From Barthelona sp. PCE (Eukaryota > Metamonada: BaSk clade), in contig JAUFOR010000002.1 in assembly GCA_040285745.1 (NCBI GenBank), positions 1,488,001 through 1,552,000 on the forward strand: a DNA stretch of 64,000 nucleotides. Direction: 5' to 3'. Below are positions 1-9,870 of this stretch, piece after piece. The notes below the pieces were generated by a model. That model saw only the letters and a list, made by a program, of their open reading frames with translations. It ran no database searches and was not told the DNA's origin. Each line of letters begins with the position of its first letter. Position 1 is the stretch's first letter. A program made the position numbers and the translations under genes.

Positions 1-1
1 T

Positions 2-3000
2 GTTACTTTCGGAATTGAGGTTACTGATAAGGCATATGACATCAAGTCAGTGCGTACTCTGGACGTCGAGATGAGTGCACCAGAACCCGCACCTCTTTCT
101 ATTGATAATTCTAATGAGATTTCTGCAGCTTCAACACTAGTCCGTGATATGAACAAGGCTTTAACCGATCCTGCCAAACAAGCATCTCAAAATGCGCACC
201 TGAAGGATCTTACAAAGGGTCTAAAAAGTGTCTTTTCTAGACCATCAACAAATTCATTCATGGGAAGAATCAAAAAGAAGCGTGTTCTTGCTCATGTCAA
301 AGCATCTTTGTTGGATGTTGCTGGTTTGGTTCGCAACTCTGGTTCTTCTGGTAACGACACAATTGACTTCACTGATGAAGAGATTGACGCCATGACCACT
401 GAAGAACTGATGCCGATCATTGATCTTGCATCGTTGTACTCCATGTATGATGAGCTCGGTGTGATTTCACCCATCGACATAGTCAGCAACTTGTTGGTTA
501 TGGTGGATTCTGACTCGTCGACCGCGCTCATGCCAACTATTCTCGATCTTTGTGATTACTTGCCTTATGCGTTCCTCGATGAGGACACTGATGCTGTCAA
601 GGAAGCAACTGGTGAGTCACTTATGACTTTGGTCAACACCATGTTAACCACCCTGAAGGACCGCCAGTTCGAGAATGAAACCGTTCTTGAGTGGGCACAC
701 GAAGTTGCAGTCTCTGGCTTCAATCTCATGGCACGCTACAGCGACGAGCAAGAGGGTGATATGTTTAATGAAAGCCTCATCAACGCGGCCTTTGTCAAGG
801 ATAACATCGCAGACTTGGTCAACATGACTGAGTCTACTTTCACCTTCACGGGTGACTCCGAAACCGATGACGACCGCGAACTCACTGTGGGATATATGAC
901 TGTGCCTTTCGCCGGCTCCCACTTTGAGTATGTCGAAGGCTTAATTGGTTTCAGCGACGTCTTCTCCCTCAAACTTCAGTATCAGAATACCGAGCTCGAG
1001 ATTTCTGATGTCGACTTAACTTCCATCTCCTTTGGACTCCCAATTGTGGGCTCATACGAGAAGAACGTCACTGCATCTGATATTACTGTCATGCGTTTCG
1101 ATGGCGAGACTTGGGTTCCTGCCCAGTGCTCCGTCACATACGCACCGTTCGCAAGTACAGTATCGTTCACGTGTACTGAGACAGGCACTTTCGCTGCGTT
1201 CGTCACCAAGGCCATGAGCTGCGGATCGACTTTCTTTGGCGAAGACTGCGACGAGTGTGTCCGTAACCACTACGGTGAGCACTGCGAGCCATGTCCTCTC
1301 GAATCCCCCAACGGTATATGTGACGCCGGAATCACTGGAACTGGTGCTCTTGTGTGTGTCTCTGACGCATACAGCGGTGAGCTTTGTGACACATGTAACT
1401 CCGGTTACTACGAACAGGGCTCTGCCTGTATCACATGTCCTCCCTGCGAGCGCGGTACGTGTCTTGATGGCACCGGTAACGGAACCTGTCAGTGCGAGCA
1501 GTACTTCACCGGTACTCTCTGTAACATGTGCGAGTTCGGCCGTACTGGTACTGATTGTGATGAGTGTATCCCCAAATACTACTCATCTGAATGTATCGCG
1601 GCTGGCGCTTGTATCCACGGCACTTTGTTCGATGGCTTCAACGGCAACGGCAGCTGTGTGTGTAACGAAGGTTACACCGGTGCTGATTGTTCAGAAACCG
1701 ACTCTGGTTACTATGGTCCCAACGCTGTCCCATGTCGCTCTTGCGAAAACGGCGGTACATGCGACGATGGTACTTCCGGATCAGGTATGTGTCTCTGTCC
1801 CGCAGGCTACAACCCCGGTACAAACTGTTCTGCATGTATGCCCGGATATGTCGGTGCTTCTTGTGAGCTTGCCCGTGACTGCGGACCCGGTGGTGTTGTT
1901 TTTGACGGAATCACCGGAAACAACACGTGCCTTTGTGCAACTGGTTTCAACTCCAGCGCAGGTGGTGTGTGTGACGTTTGTGAGAGCAACCGATTCGGTG
2001 CTGCCTGTACAGTCTGTCCTTCATGCGACAACGGCCACTGTAGCGATACCGCTTCCGGTGACGGTAAGTGTATTTGCGATGAGTACTGGTCTGGTGCACT
2101 CTGCGATGAGTGTATTCCAGGTCGTCGCGGCTCAGACTGTTCCCTTTGTATGGAGGGTCTTGTAGTGGACAGCAACGACGAGTGTGTACTCTGCGATGCC
2201 GGATACTTTGGTGCAACATGTGAGAAGTGTCCTACATGTGTCCAGGGATCCTGTAACGATACTATCACTGGTGATGGTGTTTGCGAGTGTAACCAGTATT
2301 GGACTGGTACGCTGTGTGATGTCTGTGAACCTGGACGCGAGGGTTCTAACTGTGATCAGTGTATCCAGGGTCTTGTAGTGGACAGCAACGACGAGTGTGT
2401 ACTCTGCGATGCCGGATACTTCGGTGCAAAGTGCGAGAAGTGTCCTGCTTGTGTCCACGGAACGTGTAACGATACCATAACTGGTGACGGCATGTGCCTC
2501 TGTGAAGAGGGAACCACTGGTGGTCTTTGTGATCAAACCCTACCCGGCTACCGCATTGAGAACAACACAGTCATCAAGACGTGTCTCATCGACTGCCAGG
2601 GCAACTCTTTCTGTAACGAGTCACTTTCCGATCCTATTTGCGTGTGTCGCGCAGGCTGGTCTGGCGCTAACTGCGATGTCCCCGTCTGTAACGACTGCGC
2701 GGGTAACTGTGTTGCCCCTGACACATGCGTCTGTAGTGGTACCTTCACCGGTGCTAACTGCGACGAATGTAAGAACGGCTGGGAAGGCGATTTGTGCGAC
2801 GTTCCTATCTGTAACTCCACATGTGTCCACGGCACTTGCGTAGCCCCCGAGCGCTGTGAGTGCGATGCCGATTTCCGAGGTGTTCTGTGCGACGAGGCCA
2901 TTCCCAAGTGCCCTGTCTGCCCCGCCAACGGTTTCTGCAACAAGGATAAGGAGTGCCAATGTAAGCACGGTTGGACCGGCGATGAGTGCGATGAGCAAGT

Positions 3001-4942
3001 CACGTTGGATGAATCTAACTCTGTGTTCTACAAACGCATCAATAACTTTGATTCCGAGCCTGTTTTATCAGTGATCATCGGTAACAACACTTATGTTATT
3101 CTTGATGACGCTGAGATACATCGTATCACCAATAACGAGGATGAGAAGATTTCCGAAGCACTTGAGGGTGATGTCGTTCATGTATTTGTCCAAGAAGAGT
3201 TTGTAATCTACCATGATGATGTGATTAAGGTGTTCAGCTTCAGCGCGAAAGAATGGGAACCAGTTTCAGCTCCCTCAAATGGTGCTATCTCTATTGCTCC
3301 TAATTCAATTGGTATTGGTGTTGTTGATGGTATCCTCTTTGTCGGTAGTAACCATGTGTTCATGGATATGCCTTCAATGAATCTTTCAACTGTGAACATC
3401 ACCGATAGTCCGAACCTCGGTCCATCTGCGATCTTTGATGCAAAGTCAGCCAGGCACAGTAATGTTGTAGTGCACGCTGACACCCAGCTCAAGCTTTACG
3501 GATACCTTCCGGATAATAGATGGGTTACTTATGATCCCATCGATATCGAGTGTCCTGCCATTTCAGTGAACATATTTGACAATGATGTCATTATCGTGTG
3601 TCCCACATTAAATGCAACACACGCTGCCATTGTTAACGTCTCTGAAAACTCACATACCATTGAGTACATTCAGACCGACACCACTCTTCTGAGTGCAGGT
3701 CACCTCACCATTGACGATGATGGATTAACCATTGTCGGCCAGCACTCCACCACGACCATTGGCACTAAGCCTCCTGTCGAGGTTGATCCGTTCGCTGTCG
3801 AGGCAACTGCTCCTCAAACCGTTTCTGGTGATATTCTTGTTTCTTACGATGGCGATCTCTTCATCATAAGCGACACTATGCCTTACGTGAAGCGCTACGT
3901 CGAGGCTGACGACCGCTGGGACGAGTACACCATGTCCGTGACAACAACCGCAACCGACTTCATCGGCAATTGCGCAGCCTCACGTGCATCTACCACAGGT
4001 ACCACGACACGCATTGTGTGTGTCGATGCTGACCAGAAGGCAACACTGCAGGTACTCACAGTCGATTGGGAACTTTCAACAATTTACATGGACTCGATCC
4101 CCATCGCTTCCGATGTTGCAGAGCTCTCCGACGCCTCCCTCGCTGCCTCCAAAACGCACTTCTTCATCATGGGTAAGACTGCGCACTCATCGCTCCTCTT
4201 CAAGATCGATAATGTGTTCATGAGCACTCTCACAGTCTCTCTCAAGGATACAGTTCCTGCCGCCGCATCAACGATCGTCGTTGATGATGACATTTACATG
4301 TTCGGTGGTAAGCCCGTAACTCAGGTGATGTACGTAGTCAACACTCGCTCAGGTGTCGTCACCAAGAATGACGTTAATGACGCGCATGTCGCGTTCGCTG
4401 GTCTCACTGGTGGTTGGAAATTTGGCTCTAAGCTCGCCACATACGGCACGAACCCCGTCACCGGTACTACTGTTGGTTTCGTGATTGATACTGAAACACT
4501 CGACGTTCTGCGTCTGCCCGCTGAACTCGGTGGTGTGTCACTCGATGGTAAGGTCGTTAAATCTCTCGGTCCTCGTACCGGCGGCTCCGCCCTCGTTCTC
4601 CTGGCTGACGACATGGCTGGAACCAACCCTTCCGTTGTCGAGTTCACGTTCTATGATGTGTGCGGTGTCCAGTCGTCGTCTGGCTCCGTGTGTAACGTTG
4701 AGACCGGTACTTATGTCACCGAACCTGAACCCGAACCTGAGAAGGAGTCTTCCTACTTCGGCATCATTATGATTGCTATATTTATCAGCATCTTTGTTAT
4801 TGGAGCTATATATATGAATAAGAAGATTGATGAAAAACCTGAAATGGATTTATATGCACCAAATTTCATGCAAATGGAGATGTATCCCAACCAAACTCGT
4901 GCACCAATTGTAGCTGATGTTCAAAGAAGCGCTGAGCTCTAA
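2..4942 (+). CDS. EGF-like/tenascin-type surface protein with beta-propeller-like region (5' truncated)
   Basis: The frame is open to the left window edge, so the N-terminus is missing; the first visible in-frame ATG is at 71, but coding clearly starts upstream. Visible parts in order: an acidic, mostly helical-looking N-terminal region (about residues 1-390), a Cys-rich block of roughly a dozen EGF/tenascin-like modules (nt ~1215-3000, recurring C-x-C-x-x-G-[YFW]-x-G-x-x-C), a ~530-residue beta-rich section with kelch/propeller-like strands and Asn glycosylation sites (nt ~3000-4690), a Glu-Pro linker, one transmembrane helix (nt ~4755-4812) and a short cytosolic tail. This is the layout of a type I surface or adhesion receptor. 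The ligand is unknown. Codon use is GC-richer in the EGF block than in most neighbours. It is convergent with the next gene, 34 bp away. Confidence 0.85.
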   Translation, partial: VTFGIEVTDKAYDIKSVRTLDVEMSAPEPAPLSIDNSNEISAASTLVRDMNKALTDPAKQASQNAHLKDLTKGLKSVFSRPSTNSFMGRIKKKRVLAHVKASLLDVAGLVRNSGSSGNDTIDFTDEEIDAMTTEELMPIIDLASLYSMYDELGVISPIDIVSNLLVMVDSDSSTALMPTILDLCDYLPYAFLDEDTDAVKEATGESLMTLVNTMLTTLKDRQFENETVLEWAHEVAVSGFNLMARYSDEQEGDMFNESLINAAFVKDNIADLVNMTESTFTFTGDSETDDDRELTVGYMTVPFAGSHFEYVEGLIGFSDVFSLKLQYQNTELEISDVDLTSISFGLPIVGSYEKNVTASDITVMRFDGETWVPAQCSVTYAPFASTVSFTCTETGTFAAFVTKAMSCGSTFFGEDCDECVRNHYGEHCEPCPLESPNGICDAGITGTGALVCVSDAYSGELCDTCNSGYYEQGSACITCPPCERGTCLDGTGNGTCQCEQYFTGTLCNMCEFGRTGTDCDECIPKYYSSECIAAGACIHGTLFDGFNGNGSCVCNEGYTGADCSETDSGYYGPNAVPCRSCENGGTCDDGTSGSGMCLCPAGYNPGTNCSACMPGYVGASCELARDCGPGGVVFDGITGNNTCLCATGFNSSAGGVCDVCESNRFGAACTVCPSCDNGHCSDTASGDGKCICDEYWSGALCDECIPGRRGSDCSLCMEGLVVDSNDECVLCDAGYFGATCEKCPTCVQGSCNDTITGDGVCECNQYWTGTLCDVCEPGREGSNCDQCIQGLVVDSNDECVLCDAGYFGAKCEKCPACVHGTCNDTITGDGMCLCEEGTTGGLCDQTLPGYRIENNTVIKTCLIDCQGNSFCNESLSDPICVCRAGWSGANCDVPVCNDCAGNCVAPDTCVCSGTFTGANCDECKNGWEGDLCDVPICNSTCVHGTCVAPERCECDADFRGVLCDEAIPKCPVCPANGFCNKDKECQCKHGWTGDECDEQVTLDESNSVFYKRINNFDSEPVLSVIIGNNTYVILDDAEIHRITNNEDEKISEALEGDVVHVFVQEEFVIYHDDVIKVFSFSAKEWEPVSAPSNGAISIAPNSIGIGVVDGILFVGSNHVFMDMPSMNLSTVNITDSPNLGPSAIFDAKSARHSNVVVHADTQLKLYGYLPDNRWVTYDPIDIECPAISVNIFDNDVIIVCPTLNATHAAIVNVSENSHTIEYIQTDTTLLSAGHLTIDDDGLTIVGQHSTTTIGTKPPVEVDPFAVEATAPQTVSGDILVSYDGDLFIISDTMPYVKRYVEADDRWDEYTMSVTTTATDFIGNCAASRASTTGTTTRIVCVDADQKATLQVLTVDWELSTIYMDSIPIASDVAELSDASLAASKTHFFIMGKTAHSSLLFKIDNVFMSTLTVSLKDTVPAAASTIVVDDDIYMFGGKPVTQVMYVVNTRSGVVTKNDVNDAHVAFAGLTGGWKFGSKLATYGTNPVTGTTVGFVIDTETLDVLRLPAELGGVSLDGKVVKSLGPRTGGSALVLLADDMAGTNPSVVEFTFYDVCGVQSSSGSVCNVETGTYVTEPEPEPEKESSYFGIIMIAIFISIFVIGAIYMNKKIDEKPEMDLYAPNFMQMEMYPNQTRAPIVADVQRSAEL
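2156..2446 (+). repeat. Near-identical 213-bp-spaced duplication inside the EGF block
   Basis: A ~78-nt segment starting at 2156 (encoding GLVVDSNDECVLCDAGYFGA) recurs at 2369 with only a few nucleotide differences. The period is 213 bp, which is 71 codons, so the frame is kept. Other EGF modules in the gene are much more diverged, so this is a recent in-frame duplication or gene conversion. Confidence 0.85.
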
Positions 4943-4945
4943 TTA

Positions 4946-4960
4946 AATAAATGCTTTATT
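4946..4960. terminator. Interleaved poly(A) signals of two convergent genes
   Basis: AATAAA at 4946-4951 lies 4 nt after the stop of the EGF-like gene. TTTATT at 4955-4960 is AATAAA on the minus strand, 17 nt after the stop of the opposing gene. Both signals sit inside the 34-bp gap, so the two transcripts must overlap in antisense or have nearly no 3' UTR. Confidence 0.6.
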
Positions 4961-4976
4961 AATGAAAAGAAATTTA

Positions 4977-5615
4977 CTATTGAAGCTGCTCAATAATAGG
5001 CTCAACTTCACCTTGATCTACCATTTCTAGGATTTCAGTCTCAGACTCATCAGACTCATCAGACTCATTAGGTTCGTACGTGGGGTCTTTGCTCTCTCCT
5101 TCGTCATCAGGCATACGTTCAATATTGATTAATTCCTCATCAATATGTTCACCATTCATTAAACCAGAGTAAAAAGCCCAGTCACGGTGGACAATGGCTT
5201 GTTGCTTTGCAATGAGTGGGACAAAGAAGATGATGCTCAAAAGAAGGCCCATTGAAAGGCCATACCAATCAGAAACATTCATCATATACAGAACTGAAAC
5301 AATCCAAGAAGCAGTCATGAAAAGATGATTAACTTGAGCAAAATTGTTCATTCCACCCCATGGAAGAACGAAGAGACCCATTGTGCCATAAAACATAAGA
5401 GGCAAAACAGCTACTGTAATGAAAAATGAAGGTATTATGCGCTTAAAAGCAAGCACTGTGCCCACAATGTGAGTGATACCTGCCCACGCACAACAGTTGA
5501 CAAGAAGCCAGTTTTTGACACCAATAGAAAGCTGAGAAAGGAAGTAGTTGGTGCTCATGGCTGTCATAAGACCCATGAGTACGTTGAGAGTATATATCAA
5601 GGTGATTAGTTGCAT
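4977..5615 (-). CDS. Small multi-pass membrane protein with acidic tail, unknown function
   Basis: 212 aa from an ATG at 5615 to a TAG. The first ~150 residues hold about five hydrophobic segments (for example around residues 1-20, 35-57, 60-83, 95-115 and 120-140). The last ~60 residues are a soluble, very acidic tail with runs of Asp, Glu and Ser (a DESDESDESETE-like stretch), presumably cytosolic. I recognise no family. A CTCCTTTTC pyrimidine motif lies about 45 nt before the ATG on the coding strand, similar to motifs before other genes here. It could be a small transporter accessory or an endomembrane protein; nothing in the sequence decides this. Confidence 0.75.
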   Translation of the reverse strand: MQLITLIYTLNVLMGLMTAMSTNYFLSQLSIGVKNWLLVNCCAWAGITHIVGTVLAFKRIIPSFFITVAVLPLMFYGTMGLFVLPWGGMNNFAQVNHLFMTASWIVSVLYMMNVSDWYGLSMGLLLSIIFFVPLIAKQQAIVHRDWAFYSGLMNGEHIDEELINIERMPDDEGESKDPTYEPNESDESDESETEILEMVDQGEVEPIIEQLQ

Positions 5616-6108
5616 TGTATAATAATGTACAAACCTAAACTATATTTGAAAAATAGAAAAGGAGAGAAAAGCGAAACATTCTTTAAGGATGCACAAATGA
5701 CTACAGTAGCTAAAACTGCTGTTAGATTGAATATGGTGTTGATATTAACAAACTCTCTTTACTTGTGGTGAAAACATTTCCAACTTTTTTTTCTTTTGTG
5801 CTTACACTGTAAGAATAAAAAAGTGTAGTTCAACAACATGAGATCAATTTTCCATCAAAGATCATACTTCGTAGACTGTGTAAATCCTTAAACAAAATTT
5901 TTTATGAAAAAATGATGTGCCAGGGAGGAAAAAACTCAAATGAGTTTACCATGAGTTTAATCATTGCAAATGATATTGATAGATGGTAAACGGATTTTCA
6001 ACATATCGAATATGGTGTGTAATTATTGTTAAAACACATGAAGATAAAATACTATTCAATTGTTCAAGTAATAGTAAAATTGGATCCTCCAAACATGAAA
6101 GTGAAAAG
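5616..6108. other. Intergenic, AT-rich, no gene seen
   Basis: 493 bp between the membrane protein gene and the hAT-like gene. It contains A/T runs and no open frame of substance. A CAGGGAGGAAAA string at 5921 resembles a hAT terminus but has no partner on the other side of the transposase gene. Confidence 0.6.
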
Positions 6109-9100
6109 CTATGATGCCTCATCAAATTTTTCAAACCCACTTTCATCATCACTTTCAACCAGTAAAGAATGTTGTAAATAATTATTGGATTCAGATTTTA
6201 TATTATCAAACAAATTACTTGATGTTCGCTTCCTGGCAAGCTCTTCCAACTCCCTGAACCTAAATTCGTCAACATGTTCAGAATAGTCGGATATTCGGGC
6301 TGAATCTAAACACACCCAATGATGTAGTGACCGGTGGAGCCTCATTTTCAATCTTAAAGTAGCGTGTAAAGTAGCCTTGCCCATTTGACTCTCCAAAAAT
6401 GCATAGTGAGAAAAAACGCGCTCAACTGGACACGTTGTAGCGGGTGTATTAAGGAATTCAGGTAGGTCTTCGCATAAACTAATACTGAACGCGTTATTAC
6501 TAACTTTTGCAAACCAAAAGGGTGCACTTGCGACATACTGTTTGAAAAAAAATTTGTTATTAGCACATCTATCAAAATACATCGCAAACGCAGTGATAAC
6601 AAGGGTTTTGACGTCTTCAAGAAGGCCGAGACTCGCTCCTGAATCACATTTGACAGTGCCAATTACATTTTCTTTTTCATCCTTCACTTTCATTTCCTCA
6701 AAACCACGCATGCAACAGCGTACTGCAGAATGAATATGTAAGTCGTTGACGCAACTTGGCTTCAGATTCGCCTTAATTCTTGTAGCTTTATCTTTATGCA
6801 TTGTATTAGTATCATTGACATTATCAAACATAATTGTAAGCAAAGAAGAGGGTAAGTCAGCTGAGTATGGCGATTCTTCTATGATATCAGGCACTTCCTT
6901 ATCAATAATAGGAATAGAATTAGGCATTGAGATGTCGTATTCCTGAATATCTCTAATTATTGAATGAAATTGAATAATTGTTTGTTGTAGTGTAAAACTA
7001 TCTTGTTCAATTAGCAGAGACAGTTTCTTGAACCTTCTTACAACGAAGCAGAAGAATAGAACCCATCTCAGCTCATCTTCAGTAAAGGAACAGTAAATCG
7101 TATTAAGCGGATCTCCATCAGGATCGTTAATAATGCTCTCAATCTGCTTAAAGATATCAGTAATGGCAAAGGCCTTTGCAAAATTGTCATTAAACTTACT
7201 AGAATCTTCAAAAAGAGTCTCAAAAAACAACTGGAAAATGACTCGTGTTTTTCCATATAAATTTGACCAGACAGGCAGCACTCTTCTTAAAATGGCAACC
7301 TGTTCTTTGTTTGCAATGAAAAGCTGTCTAATATGCTCGAATAAATCCTCTAAATAAATTGGAACAATCGTATGCGATGCATAATCCTTGTACCATCCTT
7401 TCTTTTCATCTTCTTTAAGTACCCTCCTAATTGCTTCGTCGAAAACCGATTCTTCATAATATCCAATGTTGAAATTCAATGTTTCCTTAAAGAAATGATC
7501 GAAATTATTCTGGGTAACCTGATTATACCACTTATAAGGCATTCTATCTTTTAGAGAATTGCTCCATCTCTTCTTTTCCTTTTCTTTTTGAGTAGCGCTC
7601 ATGTTTCTGTAGGGCTTTTCCTTCATTGGTATTCCATTTTCTTCAGCTTCTTGCTCAGAGCGGGTTTTTAAAACGTAAAAGTATTCACCCAAAAAACAAT
7701 CAATAAGACATATAAGTGATTTGTTCCTTTCAGTGTTATAAATAATGTCACAATTCTGAATGGAAAAGTAATTAACAAGCTTTGTAAACTGTTTTTGAAA
7801 AGTTCCAGGTTCCACTCTCATGTAATTCCCTCTTGTTTCAATTGTAATAACAGGTACAAAGCAGCGGATAAAGTTGTTTACCATATGTGACATACAATTA
7901 AAAGGTAAAACTGGAACTTTGTAATTGTGCAAGTAGTGTTCCAAAAGTATTCCCTTTAATTTTTCTTCTGAAACAATCTCTGTACTCGATACAATGTCCA
8001 AATAATCATGCTCATTGAACTGCGAACTAAAGCGATCAGCACCAGTGTTACTTGAATAACGTTCCACGATGCTATCAATCATTTTAATTACTAAATTATT
8101 TCCATATCCAATTCCTTTAAAATATACTTCAACAAAATTCAACGCCTTTAACTCAGGCAATCCACGATCAGAAATGAAATAAAGCTGCTTAGCCTTATGT
8201 AATCCAAAGCGGAAAACAGTGGAAATAATTGCGTTGAAAATGTAATTATGTTTACCTTTCATATCAAAATGAACGTCTAAAAGAATAAATTTGTTACGAA
8301 TAGTGGACAAAATCTGTTCATAATGAATTGGTGTAACGTCATCATGGGAAATAAATAATGCATTCGAAAATATTGGGTGATCAATATTGAAACTTTTTGT
8401 TTCAGTTGGTATCTTTATCATGATCGCCATAATTGAATCTTTGACAGTGTTAGGTGTCCACTTATCCAACATCAAATGCACTGGAAGACCTTCTTCAACG
8501 ATAGACTTGCATAATTGTTTGCAATAAACATATCGAGCTTGCTCTGCACACTGCAACAATTTCGTGTCTTTGGATGATCTTTTTGGGGATGTGATTTGAT
8601 ATTTCCCTTTCACATTCTTTGAAAAACATAAAAGATCAGAAATTGCATCAATAGTATCAATCGACTGATCGTAACATTCAGCTGCAACATAAGTATGCAT
8701 ATTTAACTCTGCTAAATACTTAGATATTTGGATTGGTAATATTGCTTCGCAAGAACCTTGTATGATAATCCAAAAACCTACTATAAAGAGTTTCTTAAGC
8801 TCTATATTAAGTTTTGTTCTGTTTTCCGGATTATTATCCTTTATATTCAAGTTTATCAGACTCCATTGTGAGGTACGGGGCCATCCAGCTGGTGGAATGG
8901 ACTTCTCAGGGACAAATATCTTGCTAAATGATAGTTTATACATTTTTTCTTCCCATTTTTCACTACATAACACATAATTTCCATCAAGCTGGAAGAGATG
9001 GGTTGATTCCATGTTAGAACTAATAGAATTTCTGATTCTTTTCATCCAAAAAATGAAGTCCTTTTCATCCACTAAACCTTCATTACACTTTTTTTTAAAC

Positions 9101-9600
9101 GTATCCCATCTGTTAATAAGTTTTGTATTGATGTAATTTCTACATGAATAACACCTATCACGTAAATGTGCCATCTTGGTTGAGTTTAGGTTCTTAACAA
9201 TCGTCTTTCCCTCAAATATGTCATTTCTCTGCCCTTCTAACTGGGTTACAAAAAAGTTGAGATCATCAGCTATTATATGGAAATCACGGGAATCCACATA
9301 AATCAAACCAATTTGACTTTGCTTGGTGGTATTCTTTCCAAATGGAGTAACTGCTGATCTTGGTAAAAAACCATCACGATTGCCAGGTTCCATGGTTGCA
9401 ATATGGTTTTTGAAAAATTCTAAAGCACTTTTTTGCAATTCATCATCTGGGTTCCTTTTTTCAATTTCGTCACAGACATCATTCATAATTTTCTTTAACA
9501 AAGCTTCTTCATGCGCAACTTTATCGTTCCTTCTCTTGTGCTTCAAGATTTTTTCTAAATCTTCATTAACATGTTCAATGAACTGAATTTTCGTTGACAT
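6109..9600 (-). CDS. hAT-superfamily transposase-like protein (possibly domesticated)
   Basis: 1163 aa, ATG at 9600, TAG stop, no internal disruption. The sequence fits the hAT RNase H-like fold. A D-x-W motif lies at 379-381 (LMLDKWTP), a candidate second Asp at 478 (FISDRG), and a C-x-x-H pair at 569-572 (the usual CxxH ahead of the all-alpha insertion). A C-terminal dimerisation motif, CPVERVFSH, places the catalytic Glu at about 1060. It is longer than typical hAT transposases (600-900 aa), with no obvious BED zinc finger in the first 150 residues apart from a CYSC near 150. The gene is AT-richer than its neighbours. I see no terminal inverted repeats or 8-bp target duplication in the flanks (5616-6108 and 9601-9870), so it is either an old immobile copy kept open or a host-adopted gene. 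Confidence 0.65.
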   Translation of the reverse strand: MSTKIQFIEHVNEDLEKILKHKRRNDKVAHEEALLKKIMNDVCDEIEKRNPDDELQKSALEFFKNHIATMEPGNRDGFLPRSAVTPFGKNTTKQSQIGLIYVDSRDFHIIADDLNFFVTQLEGQRNDIFEGKTIVKNLNSTKMAHLRDRCYSCRNYINTKLINRWDTFKKKCNEGLVDEKDFIFWMKRIRNSISSNMESTHLFQLDGNYVLCSEKWEEKMYKLSFSKIFVPEKSIPPAGWPRTSQWSLINLNIKDNNPENRTKLNIELKKLFIVGFWIIIQGSCEAILPIQISKYLAELNMHTYVAAECYDQSIDTIDAISDLLCFSKNVKGKYQITSPKRSSKDTKLLQCAEQARYVYCKQLCKSIVEEGLPVHLMLDKWTPNTVKDSIMAIMIKIPTETKSFNIDHPIFSNALFISHDDVTPIHYEQILSTIRNKFILLDVHFDMKGKHNYIFNAIISTVFRFGLHKAKQLYFISDRGLPELKALNFVEVYFKGIGYGNNLVIKMIDSIVERYSSNTGADRFSSQFNEHDYLDIVSSTEIVSEEKLKGILLEHYLHNYKVPVLPFNCMSHMVNNFIRCFVPVITIETRGNYMRVEPGTFQKQFTKLVNYFSIQNCDIIYNTERNKSLICLIDCFLGEYFYVLKTRSEQEAEENGIPMKEKPYRNMSATQKEKEKKRWSNSLKDRMPYKWYNQVTQNNFDHFFKETLNFNIGYYEESVFDEAIRRVLKEDEKKGWYKDYASHTIVPIYLEDLFEHIRQLFIANKEQVAILRRVLPVWSNLYGKTRVIFQLFFETLFEDSSKFNDNFAKAFAITDIFKQIESIINDPDGDPLNTIYCSFTEDELRWVLFFCFVVRRFKKLSLLIEQDSFTLQQTIIQFHSIIRDIQEYDISMPNSIPIIDKEVPDIIEESPYSADLPSSLLTIMFDNVNDTNTMHKDKATRIKANLKPSCVNDLHIHSAVRCCMRGFEEMKVKDEKENVIGTVKCDSGASLGLLEDVKTLVITAFAMYFDRCANNKFFFKQYVASAPFWFAKVSNNAFSISLCEDLPEFLNTPATTCPVERVFSHYAFLESQMGKATLHATLRLKMRLHRSLHHWVCLDSARISDYSEHVDEFRFRELEELARKRTSSNLFDNIKSESNNYLQHSLLVESDDESGFEKFDEAS

Positions 9601-9870
9601 GTTGATCTACTGAGATTTAAATGTGCATAAAAAGAAAAGCTAGTAGGAAAATTTTGCTTAAAAAACAACAGAAACAATTTTACACTCTTTAAAGCAGACT
9701 TTAATAAAAATCAAACTTACTCGTACATTTTGGTGACCAGCATATTCAGCATGTGTTGTCAATTTAATAAATTGAGAAATGGTGTATCTTCTTGAAAAAA
9801 ATTATGAATTTACTTTTCACTAAACTCTTAAAAGGAATTCTAAATATTTTACTAAAAACTAACTAGTTGA

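Noticed and set aside
1236-2165. A 309-codon open frame inside the EGF block in another frame
   Set aside because: Val/Ser/Thr-rich shadow produced by codon bias and repeated Cys codons of the real gene; no protein-like features.
5921-5945. CAGGGAGGAAAAAACTC as a hAT terminal repeat
   Set aside because: No inverted partner or 8-bp duplication on the other side of the transposase gene (9601-9870).
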